A DNA stretch of 36,698 nt from a virus (IMGVR_UViG_3300027730_000071:1-36698), one strand, 5' to 3'; shown: positions 7,894 through 17,217, numbered from the stretch's first letter. The notes: generated by a model from the letters alone, not told the origin. A program made the numbers and translations.

Positions 7894-8355
7894 ATGTCAG
7901 CACCTAAAGGAAATGAATTTTGGAAGAATAGGTCAAAGCATGGAAGAGATAAGATTTTCTCTTCTCCAGAACTATTTTTGGAAGAATCTTTAAAATACTT
8001 TCAATGGTGCATTGATAATCCATTTATTGAAGTTGATTTTAGAGGTAAAGATGCTAAAGAAGTTTATATTCCAAAGATGCGACCTTTTACTTGGGATGGT
8101 CTTGAATTATTTCTAGGAGTTGAAAGTTTAAGAGAGTATAAAACAAACCCTGATTACAAAGAATTTTCCCAAGTCATAGCACGTATTGGCAAAATCATCT
8201 ACGACCAAAAATTTTCTGGAGCCGCTGCTGGCTTTTTAAATCCAAATATTATCGCTCGCGATTTAGGACTAAAAGAGCAGTCCGATGTAACAAGTGGAGG
8301 CGAAAAAATTAACCAAGTAATAAATTGGGGAGACAAGCAAATACCAATTTCATAA
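7894..8355 (+). CDS. terS: Terminase small subunit (gp3-like DNA packaging protein)
   Basis: A 153-residue protein of the DNA-packaging gp3-like terminase small subunit type. The N-terminus GNEFWKNRSKHGRDKIFSSP and the following SLKYFQWCIDNP are characteristic of this family in Bacteroidota phages. It recognises the phage DNA and delivers it to the large subunit. The middle carries a helix-turn-helix-like stretch (MRPFTWDGLELFLGVESLREY, by pattern only), and a helical C-terminal half ends in FLNPNIIARDLGLKEQ. The gene starts just after a promoter and overlaps the large subunit by 31 bases, so the two are coupled. Confidence 0.82.
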   Translation: MSAPKGNEFWKNRSKHGRDKIFSSPELFLEESLKYFQWCIDNPFIEVDFRGKDAKEVYIPKMRPFTWDGLELFLGVESLREYKTNPDYKEFSQVIARIGKIIYDQKFSGAAAGFLNPNIIARDLGLKEQSDVTSGGEKINQVINWGDKQIPIS

Positions 8356-9617
8356 CTCTTTCACCAAAGCAGTGTGAAGCGATGGATGCTATTGCTTCAG
8401 AAAAATACACCTTTATTTTATTTGGTGGGGCAATGGGTGGTGGTAAGACTTTTTGGGGACTAACTGCACTGCTTATAATGTGTAAGTTATTTCCTAAATC
8501 AAGATGGTGCGTTGTGAGGGAAGATATGGAAAAGATTAGATCAACCACAATTCCATCATTTAGAAAGTTGAATCCGCCAGGGCGATTATTTGAAAGCCCG
8601 TTTCATTATGTTCATACAAATGGCAGTGAAATACTTTTTAAGGGTGAAAATTACAACAACGATAAAGAACTGAATTGGTTGAAAGGTTTAGAGGTTTCTG
8701 GATTCTTGTTTGAGGAAATAAACGAATGCAATCTTGATACTTTACAAATTTCATTTGGTAGGATTGGTAGATGGGAATCGAATCCACGGCCAAAGCCAAT
8801 AATTATGGCAACATGCAACCCATCAAAGAATTGGGTTAAAAAGGAAGTTTACGATAAATATATTAATGGAACGCTTCCTAATAAATGGCTTTACATTCCT
8901 TCAAAGATTACTGACAATCCTTATGTAACTGAGGACTATTTGGAATCACTTAAAAATATGCCGCCGCATAAATACCAGCAGTTTGTTGAAGGTGATTGGA
9001 ATGTTGATGTTCCCGTTGACAATCCATTTTTAGATGATTTCAACGAGCAAAAGCACGTTGCACCATTGCCTTTAAAGTATAATGTACACTTACCATTAAT
9101 TATATCAATTGACTTTAACTTAAACCCATTTTGTGCAATATTAGCGCAAGAACACGTAAGAAATGCTTGGATATTAGAAGAAGTAAGTATTGAAAATGGA
9201 AACATTGGTAAGATGTGCGAAACAATTAGAAAGATATTGGAGCGCGAAGGAATTACTAAAGCAAAGTTAAGAATAACAGGTGATGCGATGGGTAATAGGG
9301 GTGAAATTAGCCAGCGCGATAATGCATCTCTTTACATTCAGATTATGCGCGAACTGGGACTAAGTAAAACACAATTTGAGGTAAAAGCAAATCCGAAACA
9401 TTCAAACTCTCGCGCAGATTGCAATCAAATACTTCGCAAGTTAAATGTACTAATAAGCCCAACATGCAAGGGGTTTATAACAGATTGTTTAAAGGTTGCT
9501 TGTGGTCCTGATGGAGAAATTATAAAGAGTAATAGAAAAATAATTGAGCAAAGAGCCGATTTCTTAGATTGCTTTCGTTACTTTTGCAATACATTTTTAA
9601 AAAAATATATTCAATGA
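8325..9617 (+). CDS. terL: Terminase large subunit
   Basis: A 430-residue packaging motor and nuclease. Motifs: Walker A FGGAMGGGKT (33-42), Walker B-like FLFEEIN with the acidic pair (127-133), and coupling motif ATCNPS (162-167). The RNase H-like nuclease then carries SIDFN (D263), ITGDAMG (D320) and a late DFLDCF near residue 415. These give ATP-driven DNA translocation and headful or site cutting. The start is TTG at 8325 inside terS; the next in-frame Met is residue 20, just ahead of the Walker region, so a later start remains possible. The stop overlaps the next ATG (ATGA). Confidence 0.92.
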   Translation: MGRQANTNFITLSPKQCEAMDAIASEKYTFILFGGAMGGGKTFWGLTALLIMCKLFPKSRWCVVREDMEKIRSTTIPSFRKLNPPGRLFESPFHYVHTNGSEILFKGENYNNDKELNWLKGLEVSGFLFEEINECNLDTLQISFGRIGRWESNPRPKPIIMATCNPSKNWVKKEVYDKYINGTLPNKWLYIPSKITDNPYVTEDYLESLKNMPPHKYQQFVEGDWNVDVPVDNPFLDDFNEQKHVAPLPLKYNVHLPLIISIDFNLNPFCAILAQEHVRNAWILEEVSIENGNIGKMCETIRKILEREGITKAKLRITGDAMGNRGEISQRDNASLYIQIMRELGLSKTQFEVKANPKHSNSRADCNQILRKLNVLISPTCKGFITDCLKVACGPDGEIIKSNRKIIEQRADFLDCFRYFCNTFLKKYIQ

Positions 9618-9949
9618 GTTGTTGCCCAACAGAATGTTACAGAATTAAAGTTGCTGATTCCTGTATAAGCGAGGATAATGTTTTGATTTTCGGAACGATT
9701 GAAGAAATTAACACGCAAGTAACATTTCAACAGTTAAACCAAGCAAGCGGAAGGATTGACCAATTCTTGTTAACTTCTGATGTGACGGGTGAATTAATGT
9801 ATGCGCCAGAAACGCCGCAATACTTTTCGAAGCGCACACCTTTTAGATTTATATTTTACATTTACACTGATGGTTATCCTGAGCAAGTGCCAGTAACAAT
9901 TGATGGAGTTCTGTACGATTGTGTTGAGGTAACATTTGGAGTGATATGA
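9614..9949 (+). CDS. Small protein after the terminase, function unknown
   Basis: A 111-residue protein starting at ATG 9614, which overlaps the terL stop as ATGA; an upstream start in the same frame at 9569 would lie inside terL and is less likely. The N-terminus is cysteine-rich (MSCCPTECYRIKVADSC). The rest is beta-rich with a final VTIDGVLYDCVEVTFGVI, suggesting a compact beta domain, as in head-tail joining or tail-tube-like proteins. No recognised family. It shares the ATGA coupling style of the next gene. Confidence 0.65.
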   Translation: MSCCPTECYRIKVADSCISEDNVLIFGTIEEINTQVTFQQLNQASGRIDQFLLTSDVTGELMYAPETPQYFSKRTPFRFIFYIYTDGYPEQVPVTIDGVLYDCVEVTFGVI

Positions 9950-10143
9950 GCCTACTTAACATACCAAAAGGATTTTATCTAATGGCAACAAACAACAAAG
10001 ATACGATTGCTATGAAGGACGCAAGATTAAAAATTTGCGGTGAATGCCCAAAGGCTAAAGCAGGATTCTGCAAAGAATGCGGCTGTATGTTGGCGGCAAA
10101 GACAAGAGTTAAATCAGAAAAATGCCCGTTGGGTAAATGGTGA
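9946..10143 (+). CDS. Small cysteine-rich, probable zinc-binding protein
   Basis: A 65-residue protein with C-x2-C (GECP), C-x3-C-x-C (FCKECGC) and a late C (EKCPLGKW), a pattern able to bind one zinc ion. Proteins of this size and layout recur beside structural genes in Bacteroidota phages; the role is unknown. It starts at ATG 9946, overlapping the previous stop by 4 bases, and ends 28 bases before the tail-chaperone gene. Confidence 0.65.
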   Translation: MSLLNIPKGFYLMATNNKDTIAMKDARLKICGECPKAKAGFCKECGCMLAAKTRVKSEKCPLGKW

Positions 10144-10171
10144 CATATACCAAGCAAACCAAACCAAAATT

Positions 10172-10768
10172 ATGTTAAAACTATTAAGAAATTTCCGCGC
10201 CAATAAAGCGCAAAAAGAATATAAAGGCAAATTGAAATATTTGTTTACTGCAAGTAACGGTGAAATGTTTTACACATTCCCTTCTGACTTAGCACAGCCT
10301 TTAAATAGATTTGCAAAGGTTCAGTATTTACTTGAAAGATTAAATTCTGGACTAAGCGGTGAAGAGTTAGAAAAGATTACCACAATAATGAAATCTGCTA
10401 TTCATGGAGGACTTAAAGACCCAAAGAACAGCGCACAGATTGCTGCGTGTGTAAGCCTTATTGAAATGCGAAAAGGTGATGTGATACATAAGGATATTTT
10501 ACTCAACATTGCCGCAATGTTAATCATTGGAGAAAAAGAAGATCCAATGATAATTAGCGATGACTACCATCAACACAAACTTGACATCTTCAGCAAAGAA
10601 ATTGAAACGACATCGCCGCACTCTTTTTTTTTGCGAACTTCCTTACATCCGCTACTAGGGTTAACACGTATTTCAGAACAAGAATTGCAAATGTTGTGGG
10701 AGGAAAATCTGAACAAACAGAAGCAGTTGAAACAGATGCTAAACAATTGGATGTCAATGTTAGAATAA
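10172..10768 (+). CDS. Probable tail assembly chaperone (gpG-like, zero-frame product)
   Basis: A 198-residue helical protein immediately upstream of the tape measure, the usual place of tail assembly chaperones. An in-frame extension upstream is open to 10040 but overlaps the zinc protein, and ATG 10172 is the natural start. At codons for S-F-F-L (10622-10633) the message contains nine consecutive T, with the zero-frame reading TCT TTT TTT TTG. The -1 frame is open from there to 10914. This matches the lambda G/GT arrangement, where a minority of ribosomes shift to make a longer chaperone that links tube and tape-measure proteins. Without a shift the protein ends NNWMSMLE. Sequence family not recognised; the role is inferred from position and frameshift layout. 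Confidence 0.65.
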   Translation: MLKLLRNFRANKAQKEYKGKLKYLFTASNGEMFYTFPSDLAQPLNRFAKVQYLLERLNSGLSGEELEKITTIMKSAIHGGLKDPKNSAQIAACVSLIEMRKGDVIHKDILLNIAAMLIIGEKEDPMIISDDYHQHKLDIFSKEIETTSPHSFFLRTSLHPLLGLTRISEQELQMLWEENLNKQKQLKQMLNNWMSMLE

Positions 10769-10914
10769 GCCAGCAGGACAAACAGTTTAAAGAGCATCTA
10801 TTTGACATTGGTATGTTTGCAGAAAAGTCACTGGATGAAATGCTAAGTACTTCTGTTGAAGAATATTTAATTATATTTGCGAAATACTTTAATTTCAAAA
10901 AAAATGGCAGATGA
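10606..10914 (+). CDS. Minus-one-frame extension of the tail chaperone (gpGT-like)
   Basis: An open -1 frame begins after TGA 10603-10605, just before the T run, and ends at TGA 10912-10914. It overlaps the end of the zero-frame chaperone and the first 11 bases of the tape measure. No convincing independent start exists; the only option, GTG 10696, lies 90 codons after the frame opens and has no leader. A slip at 10624-10632 would fuse 153 chaperone residues to about 94 residues from this frame (including KQLDVNVRISQQDKQ and SLDEMLSTSVEEYL). This is the expected T part of a G-GT pair. Confidence 0.55.
   Translation, partial: NDIAALFFFANFLTSATRVNTYFRTRIANVVGGKSEQTEAVETDAKQLDVNVRISQQDKQFKEHLFDIGMFAEKSLDEMLSTSVEEYLIIFAKYFNFKKNGR
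10624..10632 (+). promoter_or_regulatory. Probable -1 slippery site (nine T) in the tail chaperone
   Basis: TCT TTT TTT TTG in the zero frame contains the heptamer T_TTT_TTT, which allows both tRNAs to re-pair one base upstream. A run of nine T could also cause transcriptional slippage. No strong downstream hairpin is obvious. Confidence 0.55.
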
Positions 10915-13369
10915 AGTAATTGTAATCTTAGGGGCTGAGGTTGAAGGTTACACCGCGCAGATTAAATCAGCCATTGGAGCAAATGATAAGTTGGAGCAAT
11001 CCGCAAACGAAACGTCTGCACAAATAAGTAAAGACTTTGCTCAAAGCGGCAAAGCAATTCAACAAGCATTTGCAGGGAAAGAGGTTTCTAAGTCATTAGA
11101 CCAAACAAAAAAGTCAGCAACCGAACTAAAGGCGCAGATTAAGGCACTTTACGATGAGGAAGTTCGATTACTTATGATTTCAAAGAATGTTGCAACAGGT
11201 GGAGTTGGAGCGGTAAGAAAAGAGGCGGCTTTGTTAAGGTCGCAGTTGGGAGTGCTAAGCGGTGAATTAAACAAGACAGGAAGCGAAATAGAAAAGGCTG
11301 CAAAGAAAGGTTTAACTTTAACGGGCCAACTTCGTAATTTAAAGAATGAAATTTCACTACTTGCAGCAAGCGGTCAAGGTGGTTCAAAAGCATTCACAGA
11401 CTTAACAATAAAAGCCGCGCGATTAGAAACCCAAATTGGAGATACAAGGGAAAGGGTGCGTGTTCTTGCCAGCGATACTTTCAAATTCGATGCAGCAGTT
11501 CAAGGAGTTCAAGCTGTTGCGGCTGCTTTTGCAGGGGTGCAAGGAGCAATTGCTTTGTTTGGTGCAGAAAGTGAAGAAATAAACAAAGCATTATTAAAAG
11601 TTCAAGCATCATTAGCACTTGTTGCGTCGGCTCAAGAGTTTGCAAATTTGGTGACGGGGGAAGGAGCATTAAAGGTGGCAATAACTACTGGAGCGCAAAC
11701 ATTATACGCCTCATCACTTGGAGCCACAACAACAGCTTTAAAAATATTTAGAGGCGCTTTAATTACAACTGGTTTAGGGGCTTTAGTTGTTGCACTTGGA
11801 TTTGTTATTGCAAAACTTCAACAATTTGCTGAAAGTTCAACGGCGGCCGCTGCGGCTGTAAAGGCTGCTAATGCCGCACAAATTGAATCATCAAAAGCTC
11901 TTGTAAAAGCACAATTAGAATTAGATGTTACGCGTGGAAAAATTACCCAAGCAGAATTTGATAGACAAATTGCTTTAGCTGATTTTACAAATAAATTATC
12001 TGCTGAGTTACTTGCGCAAAAAAGACGTGTTGCCGATGCTGAATTAGAGATTGAAAGCGCAAAGCAAAAGCGTTTATTATTACTTATTACCGCACCTTTA
12101 GTTGATGCAAACAAAGTTGTAAGAGATGCTGAAGGTAAAAAGGCCGCGATAATTGCGGATGGTGAAAAAACAATAGCTAATTTAAGAGGTGAGTTTAATA
12201 AGCAGGAGCAAAAAAGAATTTTAGATGCGAATAAAAAAGAGATTGAAGATACTAAGAATAAAGAAATTCAAAAAATACAGATTGAACTCACTTACCAAAC
12301 AATAAGAGGTGAACTTATTGTTGCTCAATCTAAGAAAAGATTTGCTGATGTTGCTGTATTGGAAGCAGAATTGGATGTTTTACGTAATAAAGATTCAATT
12401 GAGGCGCAAAAAAATCTTATAAAAGCTAAATTAAAGGCTGATTTACAAGGTTATGAATTAGAATTTGACGCGGCAAAGCAAGCGAATGATGATTTGGAGG
12501 CGGCAAAGGCTACATATTTAGCAAAAATAAAATTAACTCAAGAAAAAGCCTCGCAAGATACAATTGCATTAACCCAAGAGACTAATAAAAAGATTTTAAA
12601 ATCTGATGAAGAATTAACTATAAGCCAAATCGGATTAATTGAATTAAGAAGACGCGCAAGGGAAAAGGAAGCAAATGCCGCACTAGATATTTCTAAACAA
12701 ATAGTAACAGAATTGTTTGAATTTGGCGCACAGCTAAATGCGAATTCTATTGCTGATTTAGAGGCAAGTAAAGAAAAGGAGTTGCAGGCTGCTGGAGATA
12801 ATGCAGCCAAAAGAAAAGAGATTGAAGAAAAATATTTAATTGAAGTAAGGAAACTACAGCGTAAACAAGCGATTTCCGATAAAGCGCAGGCATTGTTTAA
12901 CATCGCAATAAATACGGCAACGGCAATATCTAAGGCAATCCCCAACCCCGCATTAGTTGCATTAGCTATTACATTAGGTGCTATCCAAGCAGCGACAGTT
13001 GCAGCGCGTCCAATTCCAAAATTTGAAAAAGGTGGATTGGTTAAAGGTGCGCGTCACTCACAAGGTGGTGTATTGGCTGAATTAGAAGGCGAAGAATACA
13101 TTACAAACAGAAACGCAACAAGAAAAAACCGCGCACTACTTGAAGCAATTAATACAGGCAAAGAAAAAGAATTTATTTACAAACGTTTTCAAGTCCCAAT
13201 CATTCAAGCCTCACAATCTGCATCAATAAATCAAAAGTTGAACGCTAAGTTAGATTCATCAAGAATGGAGCGCGAACTGCAAACAAGTAGAAAAGCTGAA
13301 AAGCAAAACACTAAAGAAATGATAAAAGCTATTGCAAACAACAAATCATTAAGAAGTACTTGGAACTAA
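10904..13369 (+). CDS. Tail tape measure protein
   Basis: An 821-residue protein, the longest in the window, as expected for the ruler that sets siphovirus tail length. The N-terminal 200 residues are helical and A/K/Q-rich. Hydrophobic helices lie at about 220-260 and 280-310 (ALITTGLGALVVALGFVIAK). A long coiled coil fills 330-600. A hydrophobic stretch near 670-705 precedes GGLVKGARHSQGGVLAELEG at about 709, a C-terminal signature common in tape measures. The start is ATG 10904, following the chaperone frames; an in-frame upstream start at 10877 would only lengthen the overlap. The stop shares a base with the next ATG. The length suggests a tail of roughly 120 nm by the usual 1.5 Angstrom per residue rule. 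Confidence 0.88.
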   Translation: MADEVIVILGAEVEGYTAQIKSAIGANDKLEQSANETSAQISKDFAQSGKAIQQAFAGKEVSKSLDQTKKSATELKAQIKALYDEEVRLLMISKNVATGGVGAVRKEAALLRSQLGVLSGELNKTGSEIEKAAKKGLTLTGQLRNLKNEISLLAASGQGGSKAFTDLTIKAARLETQIGDTRERVRVLASDTFKFDAAVQGVQAVAAAFAGVQGAIALFGAESEEINKALLKVQASLALVASAQEFANLVTGEGALKVAITTGAQTLYASSLGATTTALKIFRGALITTGLGALVVALGFVIAKLQQFAESSTAAAAAVKAANAAQIESSKALVKAQLELDVTRGKITQAEFDRQIALADFTNKLSAELLAQKRRVADAELEIESAKQKRLLLLITAPLVDANKVVRDAEGKKAAIIADGEKTIANLRGEFNKQEQKRILDANKKEIEDTKNKEIQKIQIELTYQTIRGELIVAQSKKRFADVAVLEAELDVLRNKDSIEAQKNLIKAKLKADLQGYELEFDAAKQANDDLEAAKATYLAKIKLTQEKASQDTIALTQETNKKILKSDEELTISQIGLIELRRRAREKEANAALDISKQIVTELFEFGAQLNANSIADLEASKEKELQAAGDNAAKRKEIEEKYLIEVRKLQRKQAISDKAQALFNIAINTATAISKAIPNPALVALAITLGAIQAATVAARPIPKFEKGGLVKGARHSQGGVLAELEGEEYITNRNATRKNRALLEAINTGKEKEFIYKRFQVPIIQASQSASINQKLNAKLDSSRMERELQTSRKAEKQNTKEMIKAIANNKSLRSTWN

Positions 13370-15423
13370 TGCCTATTCAATTTTTCATTAACGGACAAGA
13401 GTATGAAGACCCATTAAATTGGAGGGATTTTACTATTAAGTTACAGCTTGATAAGCAAATTAATGCTGTTGTTACAACTTATGATATTGATTTAGAAATG
13501 GGAGGCGATGCTTACCAATACTTAACAAATATAAGAGTTAATGGGAGTTATTGTGAGCCAATTCCAGTGCTTATAAAGTACAGTTGTAATGGAATAGGCT
13601 ACATAAATTTGGTTGAAGGGAATATTTTTATTACCGAATGCAAATTTAATTTAAGTCGGTGTACAGTTGCAACACGGGTATTTGATAAGACTTTTTCAAG
13701 TTACATTAACACAAATAAGAACGTAAAATACATTTCAGACGCGCTATTTACAAAGGACTTAGTGCCAATGATTGCCCCACCAATAAGTATTGTTGAAATG
13801 TTTATTCCGCGTAACGGTGCAACTTCTGCTAATATTATTTTTGGAATAAAAGTATTTGATTATTTTACAAAAATTATTGAGTTTATTTCTAATGGAACAG
13901 TAAATTTTGTTTCAAATTTTTTTCAGAATGATGCAATTGGAAAAGAACACATAATTACCTCTGGACTTGCTTTGCGCAATAACGTTTCAACACCTTTCAC
14001 ATCTTCATTTGCTGATATGTTTGAGGTGTTTAGAAGTAAGTATAATTTAGGGATGGCTTTTTCTACAATCAACGGACAACCAACATTGCAAATTGAAAAA
14101 GTATCTGACTTGAATCAAGACCAGCTCTCAACAATTATAAATGAAGTTGACCCTGTATTTTTAAATTATGAGATACCTCAACTTTTTAACAGAATTGCAC
14201 TTGGCAATAGAAGTATTTTAGAACAATTCCAATCAAGCAATCCAAATGTCTATTTACAATTTCCTCAGTCAAGGTTTAGAGGATTTAGAGAAGAATCATT
14301 TTTTTTTGTTGGCCAATGTAACATTGATAATGCTTACGATGCCTTTAACGAAACTGAAGTTATTGTTTGCCCAAATGTTATTGAAGATACATTTATAAAC
14401 AATAACACTTCTTACGACCTTAATCCAATTATAATTCAGACCGAAGATATTGACACGGCTCCAAAAGCAAAAAGAACAGACCCTTATTTTATAAATCAAA
14501 CTGTTTATAATGGTGGCTTAACAAATGCAATATCTTCATTAAATGCAATTGGAGGTGTTCCAAATAGTGTGATTTCAACCAATGATGGTTATCCTGATAC
14601 GGACTTGGAATTTTTCACAGACATGAACGTTCCGCCGCCGTTTAACACGCCTTGCAGTGAATCAGACCCACCTGTGGATGCTTTTCCTATGCTTATGCCT
14701 GCTGGAGTTGGATTAATTGAGTTTGGTAACGATGCTTTTTACACGGAAATTACAGGGCAAAATATACCATTTGGCGATGTTGTAACTGATGTTGGATTAA
14801 ACTATGACCCAATATTGTTTAGATGGAAGGCTCCAGATGTTTGTAATATTGTTTTTAGGGTAAGATTGAACGTTTTAAAAGACCCTTGTGCAATTGCTTT
14901 TCAAATAATTGTAATAAAAATTTGTTTAAGAATTTACGATGCTGGAGGTAATATTGTTTTTACCATAATTGGAGATCCTGTATTTTACACACCATTATTA
15001 GCTCCTTTGAACTTTCAGCTAGAACAATTTTTCCCTTTAGTACCTTTAGAGGGTGGTTTTTCAGTAGGAGTTGATGTATTGGCAAATAAAGCATTCGATG
15101 ATGATGCGGCTTTGTATTTTCAACCTACAATTGATGATTTTGGGGTAGAATTTTTTAGCGACTTTACATCTGCAATTTATATTGCAGTATCTCCAAATGA
15201 TTTACCTTTGTACGACCCTGCAACTAGAAAAACACTTTCTTATGGATTTGAACAGCCTATTTCTTTTGAGCAGGTGCAACTATTAATCAATAACCCTTCA
15301 AAAAGAGTAGATTTCACCTATGGATTCATTCAACTTATTAAAGGCTCTGGCTATATCGACACGGTACAAATTAATAACCTCGATAGCTTTGAAACTAATT
15401 TTAAACTTCTTACTAATCAGTAA
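13369..15423 (+). CDS. Tail or baseplate protein (distal tail-like), function inferred
   Basis: A 684-residue, beta-rich protein directly after the tape measure, where distal tail and tail-lysin or hub proteins are normally encoded. The first 200 residues (PIQFFINGQEYEDPLNWRDF, TKIRVNG-type strands) look like a tail-hub N-terminus with an antiparallel beta domain. The remainder has many aromatic and Pro-rich loops and no catalytic motif I can identify. The start ATG overlaps the tape-measure stop (TAATG). It is followed after 4 bases by another virion protein. The role is inferred from position. Confidence 0.68.
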   Translation: MPIQFFINGQEYEDPLNWRDFTIKLQLDKQINAVVTTYDIDLEMGGDAYQYLTNIRVNGSYCEPIPVLIKYSCNGIGYINLVEGNIFITECKFNLSRCTVATRVFDKTFSSYINTNKNVKYISDALFTKDLVPMIAPPISIVEMFIPRNGATSANIIFGIKVFDYFTKIIEFISNGTVNFVSNFFQNDAIGKEHIITSGLALRNNVSTPFTSSFADMFEVFRSKYNLGMAFSTINGQPTLQIEKVSDLNQDQLSTIINEVDPVFLNYEIPQLFNRIALGNRSILEQFQSSNPNVYLQFPQSRFRGFREESFFFVGQCNIDNAYDAFNETEVIVCPNVIEDTFINNNTSYDLNPIIIQTEDIDTAPKAKRTDPYFINQTVYNGGLTNAISSLNAIGGVPNSVISTNDGYPDTDLEFFTDMNVPPPFNTPCSESDPPVDAFPMLMPAGVGLIEFGNDAFYTEITGQNIPFGDVVTDVGLNYDPILFRWKAPDVCNIVFRVRLNVLKDPCAIAFQIIVIKICLRIYDAGGNIVFTIIGDPVFYTPLLAPLNFQLEQFFPLVPLEGGFSVGVDVLANKAFDDDAALYFQPTIDDFGVEFFSDFTSAIYIAVSPNDLPLYDPATRKTLSYGFEQPISFEQVQLLINNPSKRVDFTYGFIQLIKGSGYIDTVQINNLDSFETNFKLLTNQ

Positions 15424-15427
15424 CGCA

Positions 15428-17074
15428 ATGGCATTCACTCCAATAAAAAATCAGCCTTTCATTTTTAATCAAGTTATACCTTGTTATGTTGACCAGCAGC
15501 CATACAAGTATGAAGTCTTAAACAATGATACTAATCAAATTAGTTTTGAGTTAACACCATGCGAAGGGGTAGAGCCAAACTTATTTAATACAATTTCTGC
15601 GGGTGAAGGATGGACAGTTGATGACCAAATTTACACTTCATCAGGTGGTACGGGAACAATAACTTTAACATTTGATGCTAACCTAAACAGTGAATTACTT
15701 TGGAAGGTAACATTTAAGGTTGAGGAATTAACCGCAGGAAGTTTATTATTCAGCGTAAGTGGTTGGGGTTCTTACACAATTACAAGTAATGGGATATTTG
15801 AGTTTTATATTACCACGGCAACAAGCACAACAAACATAAATATCACATCGCAAGGTTTTGTAGGTAACATTTTACTTGAAAACTCTGGTACAATTAACCC
15901 ATTGATTCAGCCCGTTAATACCTCAAACCTTGTTCATTTATTGGATAATGAAGATAATATTATTGACACTATTCCAACTACCATTTACGGCAACCTTGCA
16001 CTTTATAATATTAATTGGAACGATTATGCAGCAGGATGCTACAAACTTGCTTACATTGATGGATGCACAGACTTTGCAGGAAGGTTTACGGGGATTTGTA
16101 ATGGGATTCCAACAGATGACTTAACGTGTTGGACAAATAATGGCATTGGCGGTTGGAGCGAGGACGATTCTTTCTTTTTTGAAGCTGATGGAGAAACGGG
16201 GGTTGCTGTGCTTTCAAACGGTACAATTTTAGAAGCTGGCTACACTTACCAAGTGTCATTTGATTTATTTTCTATGAGCGGTGCGCAGTTTTATGTTACT
16301 TATTTAAGAGAAGATGAGACGGTTCAAATTTTAGATGGTCCATATTCAACGGCTGATTTGGGTGACCATTCATTTACATTTACACCTACTCAAAATGGCG
16401 TAATTCAATTACAATTTGTTGCACCTTCTACAAGTTCTGAAGGTAAGATTAAAGATGTAGTTGTTGCCTTAACAGGACCATTCGATTATGATGGAATTAC
16501 CCCTTGCATTTGTATTGGAGGAGCGACTTGTAGCACATTAGAATTTAGCGGGTGTTTTGCTGACACGTTTGTTATGGAAGGGGTGATACTTGACAATCAT
16601 TATCAACCGTCATTGAGATTAAATGCTTTGAATGGTTATCCGATTGCACGTTTATTTAAAAAGCAATACCTAACCGAGCAAATAAAATACAGAAGTTCAT
16701 TAGGTAAGAATCAACTTAACTTTTTTGATGTTCAAAACACTTACATTTTAAGAATTGAGCAGCAGCCAGAATTTATATTTGATTTCATTTTTAAGACTTG
16801 GGCAGGATTTGATAATATGCTTATTAACGGCTTGCCTTACCGTTTAAACTCTGACCAATTCCCAGTAATTGAATGGAGCGATAAAACAGGACTTGGAAGC
16901 GTAGATATTGAAGTCTTGCCGTTCCAAGAGCGCACAAGAAAAGTTTTATGCGGATTTAGAAATCAACTTTGTGAACCTTTAACACCTACCAATTTAAGCG
17001 GAATGCTTTATGAGGATGGAGTAGGTAGATTGCTCGAAGATGGTGAAGGTATGGTTTATAATTTGGGGGAATAG
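15428..17074 (+). CDS. Tail protein with two beta-sandwich (carbohydrate-binding-like) modules
   Basis: A 548-residue virion protein. Two similar beta-sandwich modules can be seen: about residues 45-150 (GWTVDDQIYTSSGGTGTITL, LLFSVSGWGSYTI) and about 225-350 (CWTNNGIGGWSEDDSFFFEA, AGYTYQVSFDLFSMSGAQF). This jelly-roll pattern is frequent in carbohydrate-binding modules and phage baseplate proteins, so cell-surface glycan binding is plausible. The C-terminus is glycine- and acid-rich with repeated (L/Y)YEDGxG-type units (LYEDGVGRLLEDGEGM). ATG 15428 lies 4 bases after the previous stop; the frame is open upstream to 15320, inside the prior gene, but that extension is unlikely. It ends before a promoter for the tube gene. 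Confidence 0.7.
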   Translation: MAFTPIKNQPFIFNQVIPCYVDQQPYKYEVLNNDTNQISFELTPCEGVEPNLFNTISAGEGWTVDDQIYTSSGGTGTITLTFDANLNSELLWKVTFKVEELTAGSLLFSVSGWGSYTITSNGIFEFYITTATSTTNINITSQGFVGNILLENSGTINPLIQPVNTSNLVHLLDNEDNIIDTIPTTIYGNLALYNINWNDYAAGCYKLAYIDGCTDFAGRFTGICNGIPTDDLTCWTNNGIGGWSEDDSFFFEADGETGVAVLSNGTILEAGYTYQVSFDLFSMSGAQFYVTYLREDETVQILDGPYSTADLGDHSFTFTPTQNGVIQLQFVAPSTSSEGKIKDVVVALTGPFDYDGITPCICIGGATCSTLEFSGCFADTFVMEGVILDNHYQPSLRLNALNGYPIARLFKKQYLTEQIKYRSSLGKNQLNFFDVQNTYILRIEQQPEFIFDFIFKTWAGFDNMLINGLPYRLNSDQFPVIEWSDKTGLGSVDIEVLPFQERTRKVLCGFRNQLCEPLTPTNLSGMLYEDGVGRLLEDGEGMVYNLGE

Positions 17075-17113
17075 TTTACAATAAACAAACAACGCTCGCT
17101 TAAAAAACGTGCG

Positions 17114-17147
17114 CTTGCTATTGTATAATTATTTTTCCTTATATTTG
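17114..17147 (+). promoter_or_regulatory. Promoter candidate for the tail tube gene
   Basis: CTTG at 17114-17117 and TATATTTG at 17140-17147 fit the -33/-7 pattern with a 22-base spacer. A leader of about 65 bases (17150-17217) precedes the ATG, A-rich at its end. Confidence 0.55.
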
Positions 17148-17217
17148 CCCGTCCGATATTTAGTGCCGATTCTTCACAGCAAAAAAGAGAAGTTCAAAAT
17201 TTTAATATTTTTTTAAA

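Noticed and set aside
10871-10880. TATATTTGC as a promoter for the tape measure
   Set aside because: It lies in coding sequence with no proper -33 element at the expected distance.
10570-12945. Long antisense frames opposite the chaperone and tape-measure genes
   Set aside because: They mirror the A/K/Q-rich coding strand, have no promoters, and encode S/L/F-rich low-complexity peptides.
15320-15427. Longer N-terminus for the tail protein, with a signal-like hydrophobic stretch
   Set aside because: It overlaps the previous gene for about 100 bases; ATG 15428, 4 bases after that gene, fits the operon spacing.
17081-17124. ACAATA/TATTGT as a terminator before the tube promoter
   Set aside because: Only six outer pairs around a long, poorly paired loop; too weak to call.
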